Assembly: GCF_030163795.1 (NCBI RefSeq)
Contig: NZ_JASJOF010000002.1
Span: 186,001-250,000, forward strand
Source of the DNA: Roseicyclus marinus
GTDB taxonomy: Bacteria; Pseudomonadota; Alphaproteobacteria; Rhodobacterales; Rhodobacteraceae
DNA: 64,000 bases
Reading direction: 5' to 3'
The translations under genes and the position numbers were made by a program. Below the pieces are notes generated by a model. It made no database searches. It was not told the DNA's origin and was given only the letters and a program-made list of their open reading frames with translations. Positions within the stretch are counted from its first letter, which is position 1. Every line of letters begins with the position of its first letter. Below, piece by piece: positions 1-7,876 of this stretch.

Positions 1-295
1 TATCGGTCATGGAGGCGCGCTGCGCCTGCGCAAAGCGGCGGATCTGGTCCTGCGCGAAGCGGATATCCTCCATGTCGCGGGTCGACACGCGGTTCACCGC
101 TGCCTCGATCTCCGACGTGGTCAGGCGGAAGGCGGGCCGGGTGACGCCGTCGTATTTCTGGCTCAGCTCCGATATGGCGGCATCGCCGCGCGCCGCGATA
201 TCGGCCAAGATCCCTTCGACCGTGGCCCGAACGGCGGCGTCATCCTCGGCGCGTTCGGCTTCGGGTTTGCCGGATTTCAGATGCGTGATGGGCAT
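1..295 (-). CDS. Histidinol dehydrogenase-family oxidoreductase (N-terminal part, cut by window edge)
   Basis: The first 98 residues are present and the rest lies beyond base 1. The N-terminus (MPITHLKSGKPEAERAEDDA, later TRDMEDIRFAQDQIRRFA) is typical of the HisD-like NAD-dependent dehydrogenases, which include sulfopropanediol dehydrogenase (HpsN), rather than of biosynthetic HisD. It starts 26 bp after the ABC ATPase gene on the same strand, so it is probably the last or a late gene of the importer operon. I infer that it oxidises the imported substrate. The substrate cannot be read from this fragment, and dihydroxypropanesulfonate is only one possibility. The ATG at 295 is the natural start. 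Confidence 0.75.
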   Translation of the reverse strand, partial: MPITHLKSGKPEAERAEDDAAVRATVEGILADIAARGDAAISELSQKYDGVTRPAFRLTTSEIEAAVNRVSTRDMEDIRFAQDQIRRFAQAQRASMTD

Positions 296-320
296 GTCTG
301 TCTCTTCCTTGGCAGAACGA

Positions 321-1373
321 TCAGGGGCGTTCGATTCGCTGGCCTGTGGCCGCGTCGAACAGGTGGCAGATATCGGCCGGAACATGGGCGGCAATGGGCT
401 GTCCGATCTGGGCCATGAAATCCTTGGCGGCCTTGATGGCGACCAGCGCGCCGCCGGCCTGAACGGTGGCCATGGAGGCATCGCCCAGAAGTTCCATCGA
501 ATAGACGGGGGCAGCGATTTCACCGGTGTCGGCGATGCGCGCATCCTCGGCCCGGAAGCCCAAGGTGACGGGGCCATCGGCGATGCCGCCGAAACCGGGG
601 ATGCGGACGCGATCCGCCTCGAACACGCCGCCGGTCATCCGCCCCTCGATCAGGTTCATCGCCGGGCTGCCGATGAAGCCCGCGACGAAGGTGTTGGCGG
701 GCCGGTCGTAGATGTCGAGCGGTGTTCCCACCTGCTGGACCGCGCCCTTGTTCATCACCACGACCCGGTCGGCGAGCGTCATCGCCTCGATCTGGTCGTG
801 GGTGACGTAGATCGTCGTGGTCTTGAGTTCGTGGTGCAGGTTCTTGATCTGCGCCCGTGTCGAGACGCGGAGTTTCGCGTCGAGGTTCGACAGGGGTTCA
901 TCCATCAAGAAGACCTTGGGCTTTCTGACGATGGCGCGCGCAAGCGCCACACGCTGTCGCTGCCCGCCCGACAGGGCCGCCGGTTTGCGCTGCAAGAAAT
1001 CGTCGAGTTCCACCGTGGCCGATGCCCGCATGACACGTTCATGATGTTCGGCTTGCGGGATGCCGCGCACCTTGAGCGGGAAGCGGATGTTCTCGTAGAC
1101 CGTCATGGTCGGGTAAAGCCCGTAGGACTGGAACACCATGGCGATGTCGCGGTCTTTCGGTTCCAGATCGTTGACGCGCGCGCCGCCGATCAGGATGTCG
1201 CCCTCGGTCGTGTCCTCGAGCCCCGCGATCATGCGCATCGTCGTGGTCTTGCCGCAGCCCGATGGCCCGAGCAGCACGAGGAATTCCCCGTCCGCGATAT
1301 GCAGGTTCATGGTCTGCACACCGACAAAGGTGCCCCAGCGTTTGGACAGGTTCTGCAACTGGATATCGGCCAT
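321..1373 (-). CDS. ABC transporter ATP-binding protein, CUT1 (MalK/UgpC) type
   Basis: A 350-residue ATPase that would energise the two permeases encoded just upstream. Walker A GPSGCGKTT is at residues 36-44, the signature LSGGQ at 134-138, Walker B VFLMDE at 154-159 and the switch histidine at 192. A C-terminal OB/TOBE region from about residue 235 is characteristic of the carbohydrate/UgpC subfamily. It starts 5 bp after the preceding permease gene ends. The family name does not prove a sugar or glycerol phosphate substrate, because these ATPases are shared by importers for many polar organics. Confidence 0.93.
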   Translation of the reverse strand: MADIQLQNLSKRWGTFVGVQTMNLHIADGEFLVLLGPSGCGKTTTMRMIAGLEDTTEGDILIGGARVNDLEPKDRDIAMVFQSYGLYPTMTVYENIRFPLKVRGIPQAEHHERVMRASATVELDDFLQRKPAALSGGQRQRVALARAIVRKPKVFLMDEPLSNLDAKLRVSTRAQIKNLHHELKTTTIYVTHDQIEAMTLADRVVVMNKGAVQQVGTPLDIYDRPANTFVAGFIGSPAMNLIEGRMTGGVFEADRVRIPGFGGIADGPVTLGFRAEDARIADTGEIAAPVYSMELLGDASMATVQAGGALVAIKAAKDFMAQIGQPIAAHVPADICHLFDAATGQRIERP

Positions 1374-1378
1374 GTCTG

Positions 1379-2263
1379 TTATCCTTTCACGGCGCCGGCG
1401 GTCAGGCCGCTGACGATTTGGCGCTGGAAGAACATCACGAGGATGAAAAGCGGTGCGGTGACCGACACGACCGAGGCGACGGCGAACATCACGTTGCCCC
1501 GCGTCTGGGTGGTGCCAAGGAAGCTTTCGATCTTGGGCACCATGGTCAGGTTCTCGCGGCTGAGGAGCATCGAGGTGACGGCGAAGTCATTGTAGGCAAG
1601 CAGGAACGAAAACAGCCCCGTGGTGATGACGCCCGGCCACATCACCGGGATGATCACATGCCGGAACGCCTGGAACCGCGAACAGCCGTCGACCATGGCG
1701 CTTTCGTCCAGATCCTTGGGGATGTTGCGGAAGAAGCTGGTCAGCATCCACAGGGTAAAGGGCTGGTTGATCGCAACCAAAACGATGATCGTGGTCGGTA
1801 GATGCCCCCAGAGGTTCCATTCGAAGAAGGGCAACAGGTAGCCCGACACGAGCGTGATCGGCGGCATGGCGCGGAAGACCAGGGCGATGATCAGGAGCCA
1901 GAAAGCGTAGCGATAGGGCGAGCGCGACAGCGCGTAGCCCCCGAGCGTGCCGAAGGTCAGCGAGATGACTACGACCGACACGGTGACGATCACGGTATTG
2001 AGGCCCGCGCGCCAGAATTCTTCCTGCACCCAAGCCCCGTAATAGCCGTCGCCGGTGAAGGGCGCGCCGGTCTCGGCCTCGGTCAGGGTGCCGGAGACGG
2101 CATTCATCCAGTCAGCGCGGGAAAAGAAATCACCCTCGACCTTGAAGGAGCCCCAGAGCGTCCAGAGAAACGGAAAGGCCGCGAGGATCAGCCAGAAGAC
2201 GAGGAAGGCCCCAAGCGCAAGACGAAGGCTGGCGGGACGACGATCGGCGACGGTGGTGGACAT
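1379..2263 (-). CDS. Carbohydrate-type ABC permease, MalG-like
   Basis: A 294-residue inner-membrane permease. A first hydrophobic segment (about residues 13-38) is followed by a periplasmic stretch and five further hydrophobic segments. The EAA coupling loop (DESAMVDGCSRFQAFRHVIIP, residues about 187-206) identifies a binding-protein-dependent permease of the MalG half. It sits 15 bp after the MalF-like permease gene and 5 bp before the ATPase gene, as expected for a CUT1 operon. Confidence 0.92.
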   Translation of the reverse strand: MSTTVADRRPASLRLALGAFLVFWLILAAFPFLWTLWGSFKVEGDFFSRADWMNAVSGTLTEAETGAPFTGDGYYGAWVQEEFWRAGLNTVIVTVSVVVISLTFGTLGGYALSRSPYRYAFWLLIIALVFRAMPPITLVSGYLLPFFEWNLWGHLPTTIIVLVAINQPFTLWMLTSFFRNIPKDLDESAMVDGCSRFQAFRHVIIPVMWPGVITTGLFSFLLAYNDFAVTSMLLSRENLTMVPKIESFLGTTQTRGNVMFAVASVVSVTAPLFILVMFFQRQIVSGLTAGAVKG

Positions 2264-2278
2264 GTGCGTGTTCCCCTC

Positions 2279-3301
2279 TCAGGCCTTGCCGAAACTGCGC
2301 CAGGTGCGCACGAGGACCGGCGACAGCAAGATCACGATGCCGATGATCGTCAGCACCGAGGTCGCCGCCGCGGACGACAAAAGCCGCGTTTCCCCGCCAA
2401 GGTCGGAATAGATGAAATAGCTCAGCGATTGTGCATGGGCGCTGGCCTGAAAGCTGATGATCGGCTCGAAGACCCGGAAATTGTCCATGATCTTGATCAG
2501 CGCCATGAAGGTCGTCAGCGGCAGGAGATGGGGCAGCATCACGTAGCGGATGCGCTGCCAGCGCGTCGCCCCGTCAATCATGGCCGATTCCAGCGTGTCC
2601 TGCGGCACCGTCTGAAGCCCCGCGTAATAGACGACGAAGGCGAAGGGGGCGGATGACCAGATGCCGTAGACGATCAGCATCACCCACATCATCGGGGTGG
2701 AGGCCTTGACCGACAGGTCGGGATCGCCGCTGAGGTACTGGAAAAAGGCGCCCAGAACACCGCGGCTGTCGATCATCCAAAAGAGGATCAGACCCCCGAC
2801 GAGCGGCGTTACGATCATCGGCAGGAGCGAAAAGAAAATGGTCGGCCCGCGCAGGATGCGGGGCAGCGCATTGACCGACAGCGCGATGACAAAGCCCAGC
2901 ATCAGCGAAAAGGGCGTCACGAGGAAGGTATAGGTCAGCGTGAAGGACAGCGCGCCGTAGAACGGCAACCCCAGAAGCCGGGAGAAGAACGTGCCGAGAT
3001 CGGGTGCGGCAGTCCAGAGCGCGCCGATTTCCGACACGGCCAGATGGGCGCGGTTGAAATAGATGTCGAGCCCGACGAACCGGCCCATCGGCTGCGCCTC
3101 GCGCAGCGCGCGGGTCGCCTCCTGATCGACGGTCGTGGTGGCGGTGCAGCCAAAGGGGCCGCAATTCTCCACCTCGATGATCACCTGTTCATGCGGCGCG
3201 TAGACCGACTGGATCAGGACCGAGACGATGGGGAACGCGATGAACAGAAGCATCGCGGTCGCCGTCGGCAGGAAGAACCAGAAAAAGCTGCGATGTTTCA
3301 T
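2279..3301 (-). CDS. Carbohydrate-type ABC permease, MalF-like
   Basis: A 340-residue inner-membrane permease with an N-terminal hydrophobic segment (WFFLPTATAMLLFIAFPIVS), then a periplasmic loop of about 80 residues containing two cysteines in CGPFGCT, then the transport core. An EAA-type loop (LESAMIDGATRWQRIRYVMLP) lies in the C-terminal half. The long first periplasmic loop fits the MalF half. It is separated from the binding-protein gene by about 155 bp that contain a strong hairpin. Start ATG at 3301. Confidence 0.92.
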   Translation of the reverse strand: MKHRSFFWFFLPTATAMLLFIAFPIVSVLIQSVYAPHEQVIIEVENCGPFGCTATTTVDQEATRALREAQPMGRFVGLDIYFNRAHLAVSEIGALWTAAPDLGTFFSRLLGLPFYGALSFTLTYTFLVTPFSLMLGFVIALSVNALPRILRGPTIFFSLLPMIVTPLVGGLILFWMIDSRGVLGAFFQYLSGDPDLSVKASTPMMWVMLIVYGIWSSAPFAFVVYYAGLQTVPQDTLESAMIDGATRWQRIRYVMLPHLLPLTTFMALIKIMDNFRVFEPIISFQASAHAQSLSYFIYSDLGGETRLLSSAAATSVLTIIGIVILLSPVLVRTWRSFGKA

Positions 3302-3414
3302 GTCGGCTCCGGCTGTCTTCGGGGCAAGCGAAGCCCCTTGGCCTGCGCCCGCGATGGGGGCGGCGGCGGGAGTGCGGGCCAGTCACGGCCGCGGCGATCA
3401 AGTATCGGGAAGGC

Positions 3415-3444
3415 GCGTCGGCGGCAGGAACCCGCCGCCGACGC
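3415..3444 (-). promoter_or_regulatory. Stem-loop between binding-protein and permease genes
   Basis: A perfect 11-bp inverted repeat, GCGTCGGCGGC (3415-3425) and GCCGCCGACGC (3434-3444), with an 8-nt loop just downstream of the binding-protein stop codon. No U-run follows on the minus strand. In many ABC operons such a hairpin protects the binding-protein message or partially attenuates the permease genes, giving excess binding protein. That role is inferred here from position. Confidence 0.6.
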
Positions 3445-3455
3445 AAAGCCCAAGA

Positions 3456-4712
3456 TCAGTTCAGGAAACCGCGCTCGCGGGCAGCCGAAGTATAGGCGGC
3501 CTCGACGGCTTCCAGCACTTCGGTGGCGCTGGCACGACCCTGAAGGAAGGGCGCAAGGTTATCGCCGAGCGCCGTGTGCAGCAGGCCCATGTAGGGCAGC
3601 ATCGGATAGGGCTGCGCCTGCGCCGAGATGGTATCGAGAACACCAGAGGACACCGGCGTCGGCTCGTAGCCTTCGATCATCCAGACGGCCATCTGTTGCG
3701 TCTCGTCGTTCAGGAGATCGGGCTGGATCGCATGGGCGAGCGCGCGGAAGGTCGCCTCCGCATCGGCGTCGGAGGCGTTCTTGGCCACCGTCCAGCCATC
3801 CCACCACAGCGTCGTCGCGGGCACGCCGCTGTCACCGACCATCAGAGGGCCGCCGACGCGGGTGTTGGTGTGGACCTCGGGCGCGGAGCCTTCGGGCTCC
3901 ATCAGGACCTGCGTGCGCGACCCCCACATGTTCATCAGCGCCACGTTGCCCGCCATCCATTCGGTCGAGGTGGCGTTGCTGTCATGGGTCAGGAAATCGG
4001 GGTTCATGTATTCGGTCAGGGCCGCCATCATCTCGAGCGCGGCAACGCCGGCCTCGTTGTTGATGGTCACTTCGGCCGAACCGGGCGCGAAGAACTGCCC
4101 GCCATGGCCAAGATACATGTTCACGAATTCCTGCGCGAGGTTCCAGCCCGAGGCATAGGCCCCGCCCACCGGATACTGCATCACGCCTGCGGCGCGAATC
4201 TGTTCGGCGGCGGCCAGAACTTCCTCGTAGGAGGTCGGAACGGCGATACCCAGATCGTTCAACACATCCTCGCGGTACACGAGGTGCTGCGCGTTGGCCA
4301 TGAAGGCGACGGCCATGATGTCGCCGTTGATGGTGATCAGCTGGTGGGGCTGAAGTCCGTCGCCATAGGCCGCGACCAGATCGTTCAGCGGGCGGATCAC
4401 GTCGTCGTTGATCAGCGCCACGATGGACGAGTTCGCGATGATGGCGCTGGTGTATTCGGGCGGCGTCGTCGACATGCCGGCCACGTTCAGCGTCTGGTGC
4501 TGCGAGGTGAGGTTGGCGTTCACCTCGACGCCGCCTGCCGCGCATTCGGCGGCACGGTCGGCGACGGCGCGGATCGCCGGGAATTCATTGCCGATGATGG
4601 ACACGCGGCCTTCGGCGAAACCGCAATCGGCCAGCGCGGTCCCGGCCGTCATGGCCAGCGCGCTGCCCCCCAGAAGGGCCGAAAGCGTCAGCCCGCGAAG
4701 CGTCTTGTTCAT
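3456..4712 (-). CDS. Extracellular solute-binding protein of the CUT1 ABC importer
   Basis: A 418-residue periplasmic protein that begins with a Sec signal peptide (MNKTLRGLTLSALLGGSALA, cleavage probably near ALA-DC). The start at 4712 is preferred because it gives this clean signal; an in-frame upstream extension is basic and lacks one. The body resembles family 1 (maltose/glycerol phosphate type) binding proteins, with TSYEEVLAAAEQIRAAG and a WMAGNVALMNMWGS segment near the middle. First gene of the importer operon, transcribed away from the operator at 4808-4823. The ligand is unknown. Confidence 0.88.
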   Translation of the reverse strand: MNKTLRGLTLSALLGGSALAMTAGTALADCGFAEGRVSIIGNEFPAIRAVADRAAECAAGGVEVNANLTSQHQTLNVAGMSTTPPEYTSAIIANSSIVALINDDVIRPLNDLVAAYGDGLQPHQLITINGDIMAVAFMANAQHLVYREDVLNDLGIAVPTSYEEVLAAAEQIRAAGVMQYPVGGAYASGWNLAQEFVNMYLGHGGQFFAPGSAEVTINNEAGVAALEMMAALTEYMNPDFLTHDSNATSTEWMAGNVALMNMWGSRTQVLMEPEGSAPEVHTNTRVGGPLMVGDSGVPATTLWWDGWTVAKNASDADAEATFRALAHAIQPDLLNDETQQMAVWMIEGYEPTPVSSGVLDTISAQAQPYPMLPYMGLLHTALGDNLAPFLQGRASATEVLEAVEAAYTSAARERGFLN

Positions 4713-4807
4713 GTCTTTCTCCCTGTACTCGGCGCCCGTTCGGTCCACGGCGTTCCCGACGGGGGAATCGCTTGCGCGGCTGGCTCCATGAAGAAGGCTC
4801 GGTGTTT

Positions 4808-4823
4808 TTGCATGCGTATGCAA
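4808..4823. promoter_or_regulatory. Palindromic operator between divergent importer and ester cyclase genes
   Basis: TTGCAT-GCGT-ATGCAA, a perfect 6-bp inverted repeat with a 4-bp centre, flanked by a T-run on the left and an A-rich run on the right so that the symmetry extends outward. It lies 96 bp upstream of the binding-protein start and 76 bp upstream of the ester cyclase start. Size and symmetry fit a GntR or LacI family repressor controlling both directions. No such regulator gene lies in this part of the window, so the factor is unknown. Confidence 0.55.
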
Positions 4824-4898
4824 GAAAAAAGTTGCGCGCCCCGCGGGCCTCGGACAAGGCTGCGCCGACAGGAGTGGACAGCCAGAGGAACCGCACCC

Positions 4899-5978
4899 GT
4901 GTTGTCAGATGGATTCGATCCCCATGCCGCGCCCGACAGCGCGACGCGCACCGCCTTCAAGGCCCGGCTTGACGCGCTGGCCGAGGCCCCGCAGGCCGGG
5001 ATGGCCGCGGCGCTTGACCGGCTGGCGCGGCCCGATGCCCAGTGGCGCGCCGCCCACCCGATGAACGAGAGCGCGGGCAATGCGGCCGCCCTTCAGGCGA
5101 TCTGGGCCCCGCTCAAAACCGCCCTGCCCGACCTCGAACGCCGCGACCTGATCCTTGTCGGGGGCAGCTACCTTGGCCGAACCTACATCGCGGCCATGGG
5201 CCATTATTGCGGCACGATGCGGGGCGATTGGTTGGGCATCCCCGCCACCGGAAAGACCGTGACGCTGCGCTATGGCGAGGTCTGGCAGATCGACGCGGCC
5301 GGTCATGTGGTGCAGGCCAACCTGCTTTGGGATGTTCTGGACGTGATGCGGCAGGTGGGTCTCTGGCCGCTTGCCCCGTCGCTCGGCGTGGAGGAGCCTT
5401 GGCAGGGGCCGATCACGGCGGATGGGTTGCGCCTGGACCTGTCCGACCCGGAAGATGGCCGCGCGAGCCTCGAACAGACGCTGGCCATGCACAAGTCGCT
5501 GGCCGAATTCGACGACAGGGGCCGCCTGTCGCGCGAGGCGCTGATCGCCATGCCCCAGCGCGACCACTGGCATCTCAAGATGATGTGGTACGGCCCTGCG
5601 GGCATCGGCACGACGCGCGGGCTGGACGGCTTTGTCGACGGCCACCAGTTGCCGTTCCGCATCGCGTTTAACAGGCCGCAAGGGACATTCGAAGAGGTCA
5701 CCGCCGAACGCGCCCGCCATGGCGCGGGCCATTACATCCGGATCGGGGACGGCCACTATTCGGTCACGGGCGGCTGGCCCTCGGTCTATGCCATGCACAT
5801 GGGGGGCGGGTTCTGCGGGATGCCGCCCACGGGCAAGCCGGTCTTCATGCGGGTGATGGATTTCTACCTGCACCATGAAGGGTTGATCCGCGAGAACTGG
5901 GTGCCGCTCGACATGCTGGACCTGTTTTGCCAGATGGGTGTGGATATGCTGGGCCGGTCGCTGAACGCCATCCGATAA
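4899..5978 (+). CDS. SnoaL-like ester cyclase / polyketide cyclase family protein
   Basis: About 359 residues from a GTG at 4899, which has AGAGGAA 8 bp upstream; a TTG three bases later is possible. The sequence contains two NTF2-like (SnoaL) segments. In the first, LPDLERRDLILVGGSYLGR leads into the GDWLGIPATGKTVTLRYGEVWQID motif, and the second carries HYSVTGGWPSVYAMHMGGG with another GxPPTGKPV turn. SnoaL-type proteins catalyse aldol cyclisation or act as small-molecule hydrolases or isomerases, and most bacterial members are uncharacterised. Divergent from the ABC importer across a shared operator, so probably part of the same catabolic system. Confidence 0.75.
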   Translation: MLSDGFDPHAAPDSATRTAFKARLDALAEAPQAGMAAALDRLARPDAQWRAAHPMNESAGNAAALQAIWAPLKTALPDLERRDLILVGGSYLGRTYIAAMGHYCGTMRGDWLGIPATGKTVTLRYGEVWQIDAAGHVVQANLLWDVLDVMRQVGLWPLAPSLGVEEPWQGPITADGLRLDLSDPEDGRASLEQTLAMHKSLAEFDDRGRLSREALIAMPQRDHWHLKMMWYGPAGIGTTRGLDGFVDGHQLPFRIAFNRPQGTFEEVTAERARHGAGHYIRIGDGHYSVTGGWPSVYAMHMGGGFCGMPPTGKPVFMRVMDFYLHHEGLIRENWVPLDMLDLFCQMGVDMLGRSLNAIR

Positions 5979-6021
5979 GGGGCGTAATGCCGACACGCCC
6001 GGACGCCTGTCGCCTCATGGT

Positions 6022-6040
6022 CCCGGCGCTCAGCGCCGGG
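6022..6040 (-). terminator. Possible terminator hairpin at convergent gene ends
   Basis: CCCGGCGC (6022-6029) and GCGCCGGG (6033-6040) form an 8-bp stem whose 3-nt loop is most of the stop codon of the minus-strand regulator gene. There is no U-run, so termination is uncertain. It lies between convergent genes, where a bidirectional stop would be useful. Confidence 0.35.
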
Positions 6041-7346
6041 CCGCGCAATCCCGCCGGGGACACAGGTGGCAGCCCGGTCCGGCCGCGATGATCTCTGTCC
6101 CGGTGCCGGACGGTGCCGGTGTGACCAGCATCACCGCCTGCATCACCGGCACCGCCCCGAACCCCGCAGGCGCGACGGCCTGACTGACGGCCCAGACGCG
6201 AAACCGCGCGCCTTGCGGCATCTCGATCAGCCCCGCCTCGGGTTGGCCCGGTCGCGACAACGCCCGGTAGAGCGGCCAGAGCGGGCAACCCGCGCCGAAC
6301 CGGGGAATGGAAAAGGCGGTCAGGCGGCGGCGAAAGATCAACGCGCCCGAGGCATCGCAGACCGCAAGGCCGAAGGGCGGCGGCCCCTCGCCCGCAGCAC
6401 CCGTGCGCGGCAAGGTCGCAAGGCGGCGCAGGACAAGCGCCACATCGCCCTGCCCCAAGGCGAGCAGCGCGGCAGGGTCATGGCCCGCGGCCTGTGCGGC
6501 GGGCTGGATCACCGCAAGCGGCAGACGCGCGGCATCGGCGGCATAGGCGGCCAGCCACCGCTCGGCCAGCGCGCGCGTGGCGGGATCGTCCATCCCGGCC
6601 GCCCGGGCGAGCACCGCGGGAATGGCGGCGGCCCCCATCGCCTCGATCTGCGGGAAGTGATGGCCCGCGGCCTCGAACATCGCCTCAACCGTTTCGATCG
6701 GGGTCGAGGCAGCGCGGGGTCCGGTCTCTTCCTCGGCCTCGAAATGGCGCAACAGAGCCGTGGCGCGGACCGACAGACGCTCGGCCTCTTCGTGGAGGTT
6801 GCGGTGAAATCGGGCGCGCCACGCCGGGTCGATATCGGCTTCGCGCACGAGAATGTCGGCGGTCGACCGGATGGCGGCGACGGTCGACAGCACCTCGTGC
6901 ATCGCATCGGCCAGAACCGGATCATGTCCCAGGCGGTCGCGCAACCCTTCGACCAGCGCCTCCAGCCCGGCATTGCGGCGTTGCTGCGCCGCGATCAGGC
7001 TTGCCCAACCGGGGTAGCGGCCTGCGAATTCGTCGATCCGGTCGGTTTCGGGCCCGCTGCCCGGGGCAACGGGAAGGCTCGATGCGGCAGACTGCAGGGC
7101 GTCTTGCAGGCTTGCATCCGCACCTTCGGATAATTGTGCGGGTTCCACGTCGAGCGCGCGGGCGATGGCGACCAGAAGCTTGCCACCGATCCGGCGGCGG
7201 TTGTGTTCGATCAGGTTCAGGTAGGAGGGCGAGATCGCGACGCGAAGGGCCAGATCGGCCTGTTTGAGCCCCATGACCAGCCGCCGTTCCCGGATGCGCG
7301 ATCCGGTCAGCTGTGCGCGGCGCGGGGTGGAATGGGCCTGAACCAT
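6030..7346 (-). CDS. XRE-family regulator with short-chain acyl-CoA-responsive C-terminal domain (ScfR/RamB-like)
   Basis: 438 residues from the ATG at 7346. An N-terminal helix-turn-helix (GSRIRERRLVMGLKQADLAL, then SPSYLNLIEHNRRRIGGKLL) occupies about residues 12-60. The long C-terminal half ends in CHLCPRRDCAARR, the cysteine cluster that closes the family of short-chain fatty acyl-CoA regulators found in Rhodobacteraceae and in actinobacterial RamB. Family members control acetyl- or propionyl-CoA metabolism. No such enzyme is adjacent here, so the targets are unknown. An in-frame extension upstream of 7346 lacks family similarity. Confidence 0.8.
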   Translation of the reverse strand: MVQAHSTPRRAQLTGSRIRERRLVMGLKQADLALRVAISPSYLNLIEHNRRRIGGKLLVAIARALDVEPAQLSEGADASLQDALQSAASSLPVAPGSGPETDRIDEFAGRYPGWASLIAAQQRRNAGLEALVEGLRDRLGHDPVLADAMHEVLSTVAAIRSTADILVREADIDPAWRARFHRNLHEEAERLSVRATALLRHFEAEEETGPRAASTPIETVEAMFEAAGHHFPQIEAMGAAAIPAVLARAAGMDDPATRALAERWLAAYAADAARLPLAVIQPAAQAAGHDPAALLALGQGDVALVLRRLATLPRTGAAGEGPPPFGLAVCDASGALIFRRRLTAFSIPRFGAGCPLWPLYRALSRPGQPEAGLIEMPQGARFRVWAVSQAVAPAGFGAVPVMQAVMLVTPAPSGTGTEIIAAGPGCHLCPRRDCAARR

Positions 7347-7539
7347 CGGGTCGCCTTGCGGGATTTGGGGCCTGATTGACAGGAAAATCCATGGTTGGTC
7401 TGGGTTTGTCCAGAGATTTACAAGCTGGGGCAGGACAGGTGCCCTGAAATGCACAGCAATTTAGGGATCGCATTGGCCACTGCCTGCCGCGCTGGCATGA
7501 TGGCCGCAGGTGGGGGCGCGCCGGGACCGGAGGCCCCAG

Positions 7540-7815
7540 ATGGTGAATTTTACCCTTCCGCCGATGGGACAGATCCCCGCGATCCCCGCTGCGGGGGCGC
7601 AGGCGGCAACGACAAGCCCGCCCGACCTGGGGACGCGCGCGGTGACGGCACCCGCCAAGGGCAAGATGCTGCGACATGATCCGGGGGGATCGCCTGCGCA
7701 ACCCCTGCCCGCCAAACCCCCGCCCACACCGATCAAAGGCTTGGGGGTGGATCCACTCGACACCAGACAGGTGGGAGACCGGGACCGGCCACGCGCACTC
7801 GACCTCAGGCGCTGA
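7540..7815 (+). CDS. Small hypothetical protein
   Basis: A 91-residue frame starting MVNFTLPPMGQIPAIPAAGA with GGAGG 6 bp before the ATG. It is rich in proline and alanine, has no membrane segment, and ends in a charged tail (DPLDTRQVGDRDRPRALDLRR). The good ribosome binding site, a stop just before a bidirectional hairpin, and an otherwise empty space between two minus-strand genes support it being real. I recognise no family. It could still be a chance frame in GC-rich DNA. Confidence 0.45.
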   Translation: MVNFTLPPMGQIPAIPAAGAQAATTSPPDLGTRAVTAPAKGKMLRHDPGGSPAQPLPAKPPPTPIKGLGVDPLDTRQVGDRDRPRALDLRR

Positions 7816-7821
7816 AACGCA

Positions 7822-7849
7822 CACGGCCCCGGACTATACCGGGGCCGTG
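7822..7849. terminator. Bidirectional terminator hairpin
   Basis: An 11-bp perfect stem CACGGCCCCGG (7822-7832) / CCGGGGCCGTG (7839-7849) with a 6-nt AT-rich loop. It lies between the small plus-strand gene and the end of the minus-strand pyrimidine import operon. No long U-run on either side. Confidence 0.6.
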
Positions 7850-7876
7850 GCAAGGAGTGTTGGCGAAAATGTGGGC

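Noticed and set aside
9-1595. Long plus-strand frame opposite the ABC ATPase and permease genes
   Set aside because: It is antisense to well-supported ABC genes, has no recognisable domain, and is His/Arg/Gly-rich as expected for a GC-rich shadow frame.
3228-4898. Upstream in-frame extension of the ester cyclase gene
   Set aside because: It runs antisense through the binding-protein gene; the GTG at 4899 has a good ribosome binding site and lies downstream of the operator.
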